A stretch of DNA of 47,190 nucleotides from a virus. The notes beneath the pieces are model-generated. The model searched no databases. It saw nothing but the letters and a program-made list of their open reading frames with translations, and was not told the DNA's origin. Made by a program: the position numbers and the translations under genes. This document shows, piece by piece, positions 1-8,544 of the stretch. The stretch lies in IMG/VR virus record IMGVR_UViG_3300042539_001117, positions 1 through 47,190 of that record. The stretch is one strand, 5' to 3'. Every line of letters starts with the position of its first letter. Within the stretch, counting starts at the first letter, position 1.

Positions 1-2
1 AG

Positions 3-1139
3 GTAAACGATCTTTCTTCTAGTGCGGTAACATCGCTTACTGGTACTGCAAATGAAGTTGAAGTTTCATCTTCTGCTGGCGCGGTTACGATTGGTCTTCC
101 ATCAAACGTAACAATTGGTCAAGACCTTACCGTGACTGGCAACCTTACTGTTAATGGCAATACCACAACTCTTAACACGGAAACACTTTCTGTCGAAGAT
201 AATATTATTGTCCTTAACTCTGGGGTAACGGCATCACCATCTTTGAATGCTGGGCTTGAAGTTGAACGTGGTACGTCAACAAATGTTGAAATTCGTTGGA
301 ATGAAACATCAGATAAATGGGAATTTACTAATGATGGGACCATTTATACGGAGCTTGGTGACACAACAACAGCTATTCTTAAGTCAGCAATCAACGCTAA
401 AGGCGATTTAATTGTAGGAAGTGCAGATGATACTCCGGCAATACTTTCTGTTGGAACAAATGGTCATTTCTTAAAGGCTAATTCTTCGGCAGCTACTGGC
501 GTTGAATGGGCCTCAATACCAACAATTAATGCGATTAATGATATAGGTGACGTCACAATCACTTCGGTGGCAACTGGCGACTTCCTCAAATACAACGGAT
601 CCGCCTGGGTTAACGATGCCATTAATCTTGGCACAGACACTGTTGGTGACTATGTTGCTACAATAACTGGTGGAACAGGTGTTACGTCAACTGCTGCAAC
701 CTCGGGAGAAGGAACAACTCACTCGTTGTCAATTGGCCAGGACGTTGCCACATCGGCTTCGGTAATTTTTGCCAACGTAGCAACTGGTGCAATAACACTT
801 GATTCTGGAACTGGTGAACTTAATACTTCAACCCAACTTGTTACCGTGAACACGGTTACAACTGTTGACAGTTTTGCAAAAGAAACCTTTAGATCAGCTA
901 AGTATCTTGTCCAGGTAACGCAGGGTACTAAGTACACAACTTCTGAAGTTCTTTTGGCGCACGACGGCACAGACTCCTTTATGTCAGAGTACGCTGTAAT
1001 TGAACTTGGTGCATCAAGAATCCCGATGACTGTATCAACTTCAATTTCTGCAGGGAACGTATTGTTGAGAGTGACGATTGCAGACGCAGCATCAACAAAT
1101 GCTACCGTCAAAGTTGCAAGAACATTGATAGCAGTGTGA
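3..1139 (+). CDS. Modular tail fibre protein, 5'-truncated
   Basis: The reading frame is open to the left edge of the window, so the start is missing; 378 residues are visible. An ATG-like start at 132 would lie inside the repeat module and is not credible. The protein is Thr/Ser/Gly/Asn-rich and lacks catalytic motifs. It carries the NLTVNGNTTTLNTETLSVED module (141-348), then a segment with GDLIVGSADDTP and the NGHFLKANSSAATGVEWAS motif, then FLKYNGSAWVN, all typical of beta-structured phage fibre shafts in aquatic phages. The C-terminal ~100 residues differ in composition and may form the tip. The same modules recur in the genes at 1209 and 6507. Role in host recognition is inferred from this fibre-like architecture. 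Confidence 0.8.
   Translation, partial: VNDLSSSAVTSLTGTANEVEVSSSAGAVTIGLPSNVTIGQDLTVTGNLTVNGNTTTLNTETLSVEDNIIVLNSGVTASPSLNAGLEVERGTSTNVEIRWNETSDKWEFTNDGTIYTELGDTTTAILKSAINAKGDLIVGSADDTPAILSVGTNGHFLKANSSAATGVEWASIPTINAINDIGDVTITSVATGDFLKYNGSAWVNDAINLGTDTVGDYVATITGGTGVTSTAATSGEGTTHSLSIGQDVATSASVIFANVATGAITLDSGTGELNTSTQLVTVNTVTTVDSFAKETFRSAKYLVQVTQGTKYTTSEVLLAHDGTDSFMSEYAVIELGASRIPMTVSTSISAGNVLLRVTIADAASTNATVKVARTLIAV
141..348 (+). repeat. Fibre module copy 1 (about 70 codons)
   Basis: First of three diverged copies of a module reading roughly NLTV-x-G-TTT-x-NTET-x-x-x-(E/D)DNII-x-LN, followed by NAG-x-EVERGTSTNV and RWNET-x-D-x-WE. The other copies lie at 2469-2672 and 8016-8220 in two other genes. 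Protein conservation exceeds DNA conservation. Confidence 0.8.
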
Positions 1140-1145
1140 TATAAT
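1135..1145 (+). promoter_or_regulatory. Extended -10 promoter
   Basis: TGTGATATAAT overlaps the stop codon of the upstream fibre gene. It is followed by a 63-base AT-rich leader before the fibre gene at 1209. It belongs to a family of near-identical elements at 9689, 14435, 19028 and 20474. No convincing -35 box is seen. Confidence 0.6.
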
Positions 1146-1208
1146 TATATAGGTTTTACAATTTAATAATTAAAATTAAATTCTAAACTAGAGGGACAGT
1201 GAACTTTA

Positions 1209-4097
1209 GTGGCAGACAAAGATTTTGTAATCAAGCATGGATTAGTGGTTGGCGACACCGCTACGATCAATGGCGTACAAATTGATCTGTCTGGCGCTAC
1301 TCCCAACCAGGTTTTAAAATTTGATGGCACTAAGTTTGCCCCAGCCACCGCCTCTGATAGCCCAGCAAGCGTTTCTTATGAAGAAACAATTGGGAATAAT
1401 ACCGACACAACATTTACAATTGCACACAACCTTGAGACTAAGGACTTGAATGTAATTGTAAGAGAGAACATTAGTCCTTATGATGTTGTCGAGGTAGCCT
1501 GGGAAGCAACAACTGCGAATATAATTACTTTAAACTTTGAATTAGCACCGACTACAAATTCTAAACGAGTAGTCATCAAAGGCCCAGGAACTAAAGAGTT
1601 TTATTCAACCCTAATAGGAGATGGATCAAACTCTACAATAGTCATAAATCATGGTCTTAATTCTAAAAATGTAGTTCCAGTTATAAGAAATGCACAATCC
1701 TTGTTTGAAGTTGTTGAAGTTTTAGCTCAAGCAACTACTTTAAATACAATCACTTTAGATTTTGCAACTGTTCCAGAAGCGTCATCTTTAATGGCATCTG
1801 TTTATTTATTAGATGTAGATAATTCTCATTTTTCAACTGTCGGTGATGGAACCAATAGTGAATTTACAATTACTCACAATTTAAACACTAGAGACATTGG
1901 GGTGACATGTAGGCTGACAGCTAGCCCATATGATTTCGTATCAATAAGATGGGAAGCTACAAGTGCTAATGTGGCTAAGGTTATTTTTTCTTCTCCACCA
2001 ACAGCAAATTCTAGAAAAATAGGCATTTATAAATCTTTGGGTGGAAAAAAACCTTTTAATGATGAAGTAACATTAGATATTTTAGATGACGTTTCTATTA
2101 CTTCAGCTTCAAATGGACAATTTTTAAGTTGGAATGGAACAAATTGGGTTAACGCAAGTGCACCTGGTGGTGGAGGAATTAATCAGCTTGATGATATTAG
2201 TGACGTATCTGCAGCTACCCCCAACGCGGGTGAAGTTCTTCAGTGGAATGGTAACGCATGGGTTTCATCACTGGTGGTTGGTCCAGCTGGTGACACGGGA
2301 CCAGCAGGCCCAACTGGCCCAGAAGGTCCAACTGGATCAATAGATGCACTTGCAGATGTTGTGATAACATCTGCCACAAATGGTCAACTATTACAATTTA
2401 ATGGAACAAATTGGGTGAATTCCGCCCCCGCAGAATTGACAATTACAAATGATTTAACAGTTGGCGGAAACTTAATTGTTTCTGGAACTACAACAACCCT
2501 CAACACAGAAACTTTATTAATTGAGGATAATATAATTGTTCTTAATTCAGGAGTTTCATCTTCTCCGTCTACAAATGCGGGTATAGAAGTTGAAAGAGGA
2601 ACATCAACAAATGTTCAACTTCGCTGGAATGAAACCACAGACAAGTGGGAAACTACTAACGATGGTTCAACGTTCGCAGCAATTTCTACCAATGGTAACA
2701 TTAACCTTGGGACAGATACAGTTGGAGATTATGTATCCTCACTAATTGCTGGGACAAACATTACAATTAGTAACAACTCTGGAGAAAGTGCAACTCCAAC
2801 TATTTCGGTTTCTGGGAACGTTTCTGGGGTTGACTCAATATCAAATATAGATTTTGTTCAGTTTGACACAACCGCAAATGCAACACCTGTTGCTGGATTG
2901 CTTGGTTGGGATTCAGTTCAGGGAACACTAAATCTTGGCCTGACTGCAAGCAAGCATATACACATTGGCGAAGAGTCACTATTTCGTGTCCGCAATTCGA
3001 CTGGTGCGACAATCGGCAAAGGTACTGCGGTATATGCATCGGGCGTAGAGCCAAGCGGTCGCATCCAGGTAACGCCATATGTTGCTGATGGCGTAATACG
3101 TGAAGCACGATTTATGGGCCTTGCTGCTGAATCAATTGCAAATGGTGTTAATGGATTTGTCCAACACTTTGGACACGTAAGAGACCTTGACACAAGAGGA
3201 ACTTCATCGACAGCAATTAGCGTTGGTGATGAAACCTGGGCTGCTGGAGATATTCTCTATGTTCACCCAACAGTTGCTGGAAAGCTAACCAATGTCGCAC
3301 CCCGACATGCCATTATTGTTGCTTTGATAATTATCAGACATGCATCAGCTGGCTCGTTGTTTGTAAGGTCTTCTAGCGGTGGACATATTGAAGATATACA
3401 CGATATTCTTTTAACATCTCCAACGGACGGTCAATTTTTGCGTTATGACAGTGCCTCAGCAGCATGGGTAAACGACGCCATTAATCTTGGAACAGACACT
3501 ATTGGCGACTATGTTTCTTCACTCGTTGCAGGAACTGGAATTACGCTTTCAAATAATTCTGGTGAAGGCGCAACTCCAACAATTGCAGTTAATACATCAG
3601 TTATACAATCTAGAGTGTCAAATGTTTCTGATGAAGAAATTGGTTACCTTGATGGTGTTACTTCAGCAATTCAAACACAATTAAACACAAAAGCGCCTCT
3701 TGCATCGCCTACATTTACTGGGACCGTAACTGGAACCCCTACTGCTGGAACAACATCAACTGGAACTAGTGGTTTTGGTTATATGGGTTTGCCACAAAAC
3801 GGTGCGACTACAGGTGCTTATGGGATTGTTGCTGCTGATGCTGGAACACATATTTATTCAAGTGCAACTCGCACGATAACTATCCCCGCTAATGCAACAA
3901 TTGCTATGCCTATTGGTTCAACTATTGTGTTTATTGCGGGTTCTGGTGCAACGGTTACGATAGCAATAACATCAGACACGATGTATTTGGCAGGTCTTGG
4001 CACAACGGGTTCTAGGACCCTTGCAGCGTTTGGTATGGCAACTGCTGTAAAGATAACTTCAACATCGTGGATAATTAGCGGTAATGGACTTACCTGA
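1209..4097 (+). CDS. Large modular tail fibre with collagen-like stretch
   Basis: 962 residues from a GTG start; GAGGG at 1191-1195 is a rather distant ribosome site. Residues ~60-290 hold three diverged repeats with the pattern (T/E)FTI-x-HNL followed by a V-x-W/A-x-AT segment. These are followed by several short repeats of the type GQFLSWNGTNWVN. Residues ~356-378 are a collagen-like run of Gly-Pro-x triplets (GPAGDTGPAGPTGPEGPTG). Next comes fibre module copy 2, then a segment with the common phage motif EEIGYLDGVTSAIQTQLNTK. The C-terminal beta-rich domain (from ~residue 860) resembles the C-terminus of the fibre at 6507, so it is probably a shared tip. It overlaps the next gene by TGATG, suggesting translational coupling. 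Receptor binding is inferred. Confidence 0.82.
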   Translation: MADKDFVIKHGLVVGDTATINGVQIDLSGATPNQVLKFDGTKFAPATASDSPASVSYEETIGNNTDTTFTIAHNLETKDLNVIVRENISPYDVVEVAWEATTANIITLNFELAPTTNSKRVVIKGPGTKEFYSTLIGDGSNSTIVINHGLNSKNVVPVIRNAQSLFEVVEVLAQATTLNTITLDFATVPEASSLMASVYLLDVDNSHFSTVGDGTNSEFTITHNLNTRDIGVTCRLTASPYDFVSIRWEATSANVAKVIFSSPPTANSRKIGIYKSLGGKKPFNDEVTLDILDDVSITSASNGQFLSWNGTNWVNASAPGGGGINQLDDISDVSAATPNAGEVLQWNGNAWVSSLVVGPAGDTGPAGPTGPEGPTGSIDALADVVITSATNGQLLQFNGTNWVNSAPAELTITNDLTVGGNLIVSGTTTTLNTETLLIEDNIIVLNSGVSSSPSTNAGIEVERGTSTNVQLRWNETTDKWETTNDGSTFAAISTNGNINLGTDTVGDYVSSLIAGTNITISNNSGESATPTISVSGNVSGVDSISNIDFVQFDTTANATPVAGLLGWDSVQGTLNLGLTASKHIHIGEESLFRVRNSTGATIGKGTAVYASGVEPSGRIQVTPYVADGVIREARFMGLAAESIANGVNGFVQHFGHVRDLDTRGTSSTAISVGDETWAAGDILYVHPTVAGKLTNVAPRHAIIVALIIIRHASAGSLFVRSSSGGHIEDIHDILLTSPTDGQFLRYDSASAAWVNDAINLGTDTIGDYVSSLVAGTGITLSNNSGEGATPTIAVNTSVIQSRVSNVSDEEIGYLDGVTSAIQTQLNTKAPLASPTFTGTVTGTPTAGTTSTGTSGFGYMGLPQNGATTGAYGIVAADAGTHIYSSATRTITIPANATIAMPIGSTIVFIAGSGATVTIAITSDTMYLAGLGTTGSRTLAAFGMATAVKITSTSWIISGNGLT
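2469..2672 (+). repeat. Fibre module copy 2
   Basis: Second copy of the ~70-codon module, with NTETLLIEDNIIVLNSG and NAGIEVERGTSTNVQLRWNE as landmarks, inside the 1209-4097 fibre gene. The other copies are at 141-348 and 8016-8220. Confidence 0.8.
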
Positions 4098-5227
4098 TGA
4101 CTGGTGTTCTTTCGGGAATAATTGGGGGGATGAAAGGTCCAACTAAACCTGTAACTGCCCCAACATCGTTAAGTGCTATTCCGACCACTACGGATGTTTC
4201 AATTTCTTTTACTTCCCCATCAGATAATGGTGGTTCACCTATAACGAATTATGAGTATTCATTTAATAACTCAACATGGACTGCTTTAAGTCCTGCTGAT
4301 GTGATAAGTCCTATAACAATTAGCAGTCTGGCCCCAAATACTGCGTATTCTGTATATCTTCGTGCCGTAAACATCTTTGGTTCTGGTCCTGGTTCTTCTG
4401 CAACATCATTCACAACTGCAAAAGTTGCCCCGTCATCCGTTGATTATCTTATTGTTGGAGGTGGAGGTGGAGGTGGCGTATGGGCAGGGGGAGGTGGAGG
4501 TGGAGCAGGTGGATATCGCTCTGGCGCTGCTTCGGTTACTCCAGCAACTGCTTACACAATTACCGTTGGTGGTGGTGGTTCCAGTGGAACAACTGGAGTA
4601 ACCCCAACTGCAGGCTCAGGTTCTTCTGCTTTTAGTATTACTTCAAGTGGGGGAGGTAGGGGAGGCGGTGATAGTGGTGGACCTACAACTGGCGGTTCTG
4701 GTGGGGGTGGAGGAAGAACTAACCAAGGTGGAGCGGCAGGCACTTCTGGTCAAGGTGGAAATGGCGGTAGTGCTTCTGGCATGAATGCAGGCGGTGGCGG
4801 TGGAGCTGGAGCAAACGGCGGTAATGCTACTGGCGGTGCTGGTTTTGGCGGTAATGGCGGCGCTGGTTTGTCATCTTCAATCACTGGAACATCAATCACA
4901 AGAGGTGGTGGTGGTGGTGGTGGTGCTCACGAAAGTAGCGCAACTGGTGGAACTGGTGGTGCTGGAGGCGGTGGCAATGCCAACTCTACATGCAATAATG
5001 CAAGTCCCGGAACAGCAAATACTGGTGGTGGTGGTGGTGGAGCTAGCGGTATAACAATGGCTTGTGGTGTACTTGGAGCTGCAGGTGGCTCAGGAGTTGT
5101 GATTATTGCTTATCCAGATTCTTTTACTGCAGCAGTAGCAACAACTGGTTCGCCCACGTACAGCACTGTGTCTCGTTCGGGGTATCATGTATATACATTT
5201 AATGGCTCAGGGTCCATTACTTTCTAG
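4097..5227 (+). CDS. FN3 plus glycine-rich adhesin
   Basis: 376 residues. Residues ~15-112 look like a fibronectin type III domain: APTSLSAIPTTTDVSISF, then SDNGGSPITNYEYSFNN, then LAPNTAYSVYLRAVNIFGSG. Residues ~118-330 are a glycine-rich domain opening with VDYLIVGGGGGGG and containing many runs of four to seven glycines, ending in GSGVVIIAY. The last ~45 residues form a beta-rich tail. Known context: phage Gly-rich domains occur in tail adhesins, and the S16-type long-tail-fibre adhesin gp38 folds as a sandwich of polyglycine helices. The gene starts inside the stop of the preceding fibre, which fits a fibre-tip adhesin made together with its fibre. Specificity cannot be read from sequence. 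Confidence 0.75.
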   Translation: MTGVLSGIIGGMKGPTKPVTAPTSLSAIPTTTDVSISFTSPSDNGGSPITNYEYSFNNSTWTALSPADVISPITISSLAPNTAYSVYLRAVNIFGSGPGSSATSFTTAKVAPSSVDYLIVGGGGGGGVWAGGGGGGAGGYRSGAASVTPATAYTITVGGGGSSGTTGVTPTAGSGSSAFSITSSGGGRGGGDSGGPTTGGSGGGGGRTNQGGAAGTSGQGGNGGSASGMNAGGGGGAGANGGNATGGAGFGGNGGAGLSSSITGTSITRGGGGGGGAHESSATGGTGGAGGGGNANSTCNNASPGTANTGGGGGGASGITMACGVLGAAGGSGVVIIAYPDSFTAAVATTGSPTYSTVSRSGYHVYTFNGSGSITF

Positions 5228-5238
5228 GAGAAACTTAA

Positions 5239-5604
5239 ATGGCACATTTTGCAGAAATTGGCGAAGACAATATTGTATTACAGGTCATTGCAGTATCCAA
5301 TGATGAATGTAAAGATGACGCAGGAAATGAATCAGAGGCTGTAGGCGCTGAATTCTGTCGTAATCTTTTCGGTGGAACGTGGAAGCAGACATCGTATAAC
5401 GGCAACATTCGTGCCCGTTATGCTGGGGTTGGTTACGTATACCGATCAGACTTTGATGCTTTTATTGCCCCAAAGCCTTACCCGTCATGGACTCTTGATG
5501 AAGAAACCACTGAATGGGAAGCCCCTGTCGCTCGCCCAGAAGCAGGGATATACTCTTGGAACGAGGATACTCAAACTTGGGATGCATTCGAAATATCCGA
5601 GTAA
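5239..5604 (+). CDS. Small conserved virion-associated or fibre-accessory protein
   Basis: 121 residues, with AGGAGA seven bases before the ATG. It begins MAHFAEIGEDNIVLQVIAVS. It has a Cys pair (C24, C40), the motif FGGTWKQTSYN and a Trp/Asp/Glu-rich acidic C-terminus. I recognise this general type (MAHFA-x-(I/L)-x-x-N-x-V-x-x-V) as a small protein often found beside tail-fibre genes in marine phages, where it is annotated as hypothetical. Position directly after the adhesin suggests a structural or fibre-assembly role, but no domain supports a precise function. Confidence 0.65.
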   Translation: MAHFAEIGEDNIVLQVIAVSNDECKDDAGNESEAVGAEFCRNLFGGTWKQTSYNGNIRARYAGVGYVYRSDFDAFIAPKPYPSWTLDEETTEWEAPVARPEAGIYSWNEDTQTWDAFEISE

Positions 5605-5607
5605 GAC

Positions 5608-5636
5608 TTGACAACTGATCATATATAAGCTAATAT
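5608..5636 (+). promoter_or_regulatory. Sigma-70-like promoter for a leaderless glycosyltransferase mRNA
   Basis: TTGACA (5608-5613), a 17-base spacer, then TAATAT (5631-5636). Only six bases separate the -10 from the ATG at 5643 and no Shine-Dalgarno is visible. Transcription would therefore start at or next to the start codon. Confidence 0.6.
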
Positions 5637-5642
5637 TTTTCT

Positions 5643-6449
5643 ATGCCTGTAGAAGAACAATCAATCAATATAACAATACCTAAAGAAAAGCTCGAGCAAT
5701 GGAATGTATTCTTTGCACTTCCTTGTTATGACTCACATGTGACTGAGCCTTTTATGATGAGCTTTTTGCAAGCTTGTCTTTATTTTAAAGAAATAGGTTT
5801 AAAATATTCAGTCTGCACAATATCTGATTCTTTGATCAACCGCGCTAGAAATAACTTGGTTGCCAAATTTATGGGCAATCCTGATTTTACTCATATGGTA
5901 TTTATAGACGTAGATCTCCAATTTGATAAAGAAGCTATATTAAAATTATTGTGGCATGATAAAGATGTTATGACTGCATCTTACCCAATAAAAGAAATTA
6001 ATTGGGATAAAGTAAAAGAAGGTGCACAAGCAGACTTACTTGCCCAAGACTTGATGGAGTACGCCACAAGATATGTAGTTCATATGACTAAGCCTGGTGA
6101 GACTCAATTAAATATTGATAATGGCGCAATCGAATGCTATGAGGCAGGAACAGGCTTTATGCTTATTAAGCGTCAAGTCTTTGATAAGATGTTTAAGAAG
6201 TATAAAAAGTTAAAATACAAAGATGATACAGGCGCATTGCATGGGGAAGAGATAGAAAACGCCTACGCTTTATTTAATTCTTATGTAGATGATGACGGAA
6301 GATTCTTATCTGAGGATTACGGCTTCTGTAGATATTGGCAGAAGATGGGTGGAAAGATTTGGGTTGATCCAACTATTAACTTAACCCATTTTGGACGTAT
6401 CAAATATACGGGAAAAATGTTAGAATTTTTAAAGAGAATAACACAATAA
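5643..6449 (+). CDS. GT-A fold glycosyltransferase-like protein
   Basis: 268 residues. It starts with an N-terminal strand NVFFALPCYD (residues ~21-30), followed by a helix and SDSLINRARNNLVAKF (residues 61-76). Next comes the metal-binding DxD signature in FIDVDLQF (D89, D91), then SYPIKEINW and a late EDYGFCRYW motif. This arrangement is that of phage GT-A glycosyltransferases that use nucleotide sugars and a divalent metal. The catalytic-base candidate is in the EDYGF segment. It has its own promoter and no visible ribosome site, so it may be a separately expressed leaderless gene. Target (fibre glycosylation, DNA or host envelope) cannot be told; the fibre-rich neighbourhood favours virion or surface decoration. 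Confidence 0.72.
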   Translation: MPVEEQSINITIPKEKLEQWNVFFALPCYDSHVTEPFMMSFLQACLYFKEIGLKYSVCTISDSLINRARNNLVAKFMGNPDFTHMVFIDVDLQFDKEAILKLLWHDKDVMTASYPIKEINWDKVKEGAQADLLAQDLMEYATRYVVHMTKPGETQLNIDNGAIECYEAGTGFMLIKRQVFDKMFKKYKKLKYKDDTGALHGEEIENAYALFNSYVDDDGRFLSEDYGFCRYWQKMGGKIWVDPTINLTHFGRIKYTGKMLEFLKRITQ

Positions 6450-6460
6450 TTTTGCTTTAG

Positions 6461-6491
6461 ACCTATTACTATATCTTCAGTTCTGTAATAT
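6461..6491 (+). promoter_or_regulatory. Possible weak promoter before the third fibre gene
   Basis: The gap 6450-6506 contains TTACTATATC (6466-6475), shared with the gap before the second sheath gene (29432-29441), and a TAATAT at 6486-6491. No matching -35 is seen. The ribosome site AGGAG lies six bases before the ATG at 6507. Confidence 0.3.
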
Positions 6492-6506
6492 ACGTATAGG
6501 AGCATC

Positions 6507-8543
6507 ATGGCCCGTTTAAGAATTGAAACCGCACCAGAAATAACAGTTTTTGATGAAGCTTTTGTTATCAAAGCCGCAACAGGTGCGACTGCACCATTAA
6601 TAGAATTAAAAAATTCTAGTGGTACAGTTGTAGGAAATATAGCGGTAGATGGAACGTTAAATGTTCTTTCCGTATCAGCATCAAATGCCGGCACCGGTTC
6701 GAGTGCTCTTGTTACAAGAAGTTATGTAGATAGCTTATTCGCTGGTTTGCATTGGCATGCTCCTGTGGCCCTTGCTACAGTAGCGGCATTGCCAACTTCT
6801 ACCTACAATAACGGAACATCTGGTGTGGGAGCAACTTTAACAGCTTCAGCCAATGGTGCATTGTCTGTAGATGGAGGATCTACAGCAGTTGGAGATTCTG
6901 TCCTTGTTAAGAATCAAGCAGACGCAAAACAAAATGGCATATACACAGTAACTGCTACTGGTGGAGCTTCAGCAGTCTGGGTTCTAACAAGAAGAACAGA
7001 CTCAGATAATAACCCAGCAGGAGAAGTCAAAAAGGGTGACGCTACATTTGTTATTGGTGGATCTGTTAATATAAATCGTGGATTTATTCTTACTAGCACT
7101 CCAAGTGGAGAAGACGATGCCATTGTTATTGGCACAGATGACATAACATTTTCGCAATTTACTGGTACTGGATCATTTACAGCTGGCAATGGTTTAACAA
7201 TATCAGAAAATGCAGTTAACGTAGTAAGTGCTGACAGTGGAAGAATAGTAGTAAACGCTGACAGCATTGACTTAGCTAATGTTACGGTTACACCTACCAC
7301 CGGAAATGCTACAACAACATTTCTCACGAACGTTTCAGTAGATGCTTACGGTAGAGTAACTGGAAAAGAAACTAGCGATGTTAACTTTTCTGCTTATTTA
7401 ACAACAAGCAATGCTGCTAGTACATATGCGCCGCTAGTTAGCCCGAGTTTAAGTGGAACACCTGTTGCCCCAACAGCAAACGCTGGAGATAACAGCACAA
7501 CAATAGCGACAACTAACTATGCAGATCGCTCCGCTGATGCAGTAAACACATATATACAAAATAATTACTTAACATCCAGCACAGCAGCTAACACATATTT
7601 AGCTATAGCTAATGCATCGAACACCTATATAGCCAGCGCAATAGTAGACGCTAAAGGTGATCTGATTGTTGCCTCGGCAAATAATACTGTTGGTCGCTTA
7701 GCTGTTGGAACAGATGGAAACTTTTTAAGAGCAAACTCGTCGGCTACATCAGGTCTTGAATGGGGTTCAATCCCAACTATCAATGACATTGATGACGTTG
7801 GCGGAGTGACAATTACTTCAGTTGCAAGTGGTCAGTTTCTTAAGTATAACGGTTCAGCTTGGGTTAACGCTAGCCTCACTGAGACGTTAGGTATTACAGA
7901 TCTTTCTGATGTTACAATTACCACAGCAGCAACAAATCAACTTCTTGCATACAATGGTTCTGCTTGGGTTAATACTTCTAATCCAACAGTAGCTGGAAAC
8001 TTAACTGTTTCTGGCAACTTAACAGTTTCAGGAACTACCACAAGTATCAACACAGAGACTTTAACAATCGATGACAACATTATTATATTAAACAATAATG
8101 AAGCAGGTACTCCATCGCAAAACGCTGGCATTGAGGTTGAGCGTGGTACTTCAACAAACGTGGCTCTTCGTTGGAATGAAACAACAGACTGTTGGGAATT
8201 CACCAATGATGGAACCAATTATCAGAGGATATACACTGACACAGTCACTAACGCTCAGGCAGCTAGCTATACCCTAGTGTTAGCAGACAGTGGCAAGATG
8301 GTTGAAATGGGCGTTGCTTCGGCCAATACTTTAACAGTACCACCCAACTCTTCAGTGGCCTTTCCTATTGGAACTACTATTACAGTTCTTCAGACAGGAG
8401 CTGGTCAGTGCACTTTGACAGCAGGTGCTGGAGTAACGGTCAACGGTACTCCTGGACTCAAGTTGCGTACAACTTGGTCATCTGCTACACTTATTAAACG
8501 CGCAACCGATACTTGGGTTGCCCTAGGAGATATGGTAGCATAA
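6507..8543 (+). CDS. Modular tail fibre protein
   Basis: 678 residues with a good AGGAG site. The N-terminus (residues 1-100) contains a short coil and a segment LVTRSYVDSLFAGLHWHAPV seen in other phage fibre and collar-type proteins. Next is a beta domain with VKNQADAKQNGIYTVTATGG (residues ~132-151). Repeats follow: GDLIVASANNTVGRLAVGTDG, GQFLKYNGSAWVN and NQLLAYNGSAWVN. Fibre module copy 3 comes next. The C-terminal ~110 residues include YTLVLADSGKMVEM and NSSVAFPIGTTITVLQTGAG, and parallel the tip of the 1209 fibre. It is probably a receptor-binding or side fibre. One Cys in the module replaces the Lys found in the other two copies. Confidence 0.8.
   Translation: MARLRIETAPEITVFDEAFVIKAATGATAPLIELKNSSGTVVGNIAVDGTLNVLSVSASNAGTGSSALVTRSYVDSLFAGLHWHAPVALATVAALPTSTYNNGTSGVGATLTASANGALSVDGGSTAVGDSVLVKNQADAKQNGIYTVTATGGASAVWVLTRRTDSDNNPAGEVKKGDATFVIGGSVNINRGFILTSTPSGEDDAIVIGTDDITFSQFTGTGSFTAGNGLTISENAVNVVSADSGRIVVNADSIDLANVTVTPTTGNATTTFLTNVSVDAYGRVTGKETSDVNFSAYLTTSNAASTYAPLVSPSLSGTPVAPTANAGDNSTTIATTNYADRSADAVNTYIQNNYLTSSTAANTYLAIANASNTYIASAIVDAKGDLIVASANNTVGRLAVGTDGNFLRANSSATSGLEWGSIPTINDIDDVGGVTITSVASGQFLKYNGSAWVNASLTETLGITDLSDVTITTAATNQLLAYNGSAWVNTSNPTVAGNLTVSGNLTVSGTTTSINTETLTIDDNIIILNNNEAGTPSQNAGIEVERGTSTNVALRWNETTDCWEFTNDGTNYQRIYTDTVTNAQAASYTLVLADSGKMVEMGVASANTLTVPPNSSVAFPIGTTITVLQTGAGQCTLTAGAGVTVNGTPGLKLRTTWSSATLIKRATDTWVALGDMVA
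8016..8220 (+). repeat. Fibre module copy 3
   Basis: Third diverged copy of the ~70-codon module in the 6507 fibre gene, with NTETLTIDDNIIILNN and NAGIEVERGTSTNVALRWNE as landmarks. The other copies lie at 141-348 and 2469-2672. Confidence 0.8.
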
Positions 8544-8544
8544 T

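Noticed and set aside
132-1139. Fibre gene starting at 132
   Set aside because: The frame is open to the left edge and encodes fibre-like sequence upstream, so 132 is internal.
4377-5054. Val/Leu-rich and Pro-rich frames over the glycine-rich gene (both strands)
   Set aside because: They are shadows of GGT/GGA codon runs; the glycine-rich frame is the one joined to the FN3 domain with a good start.
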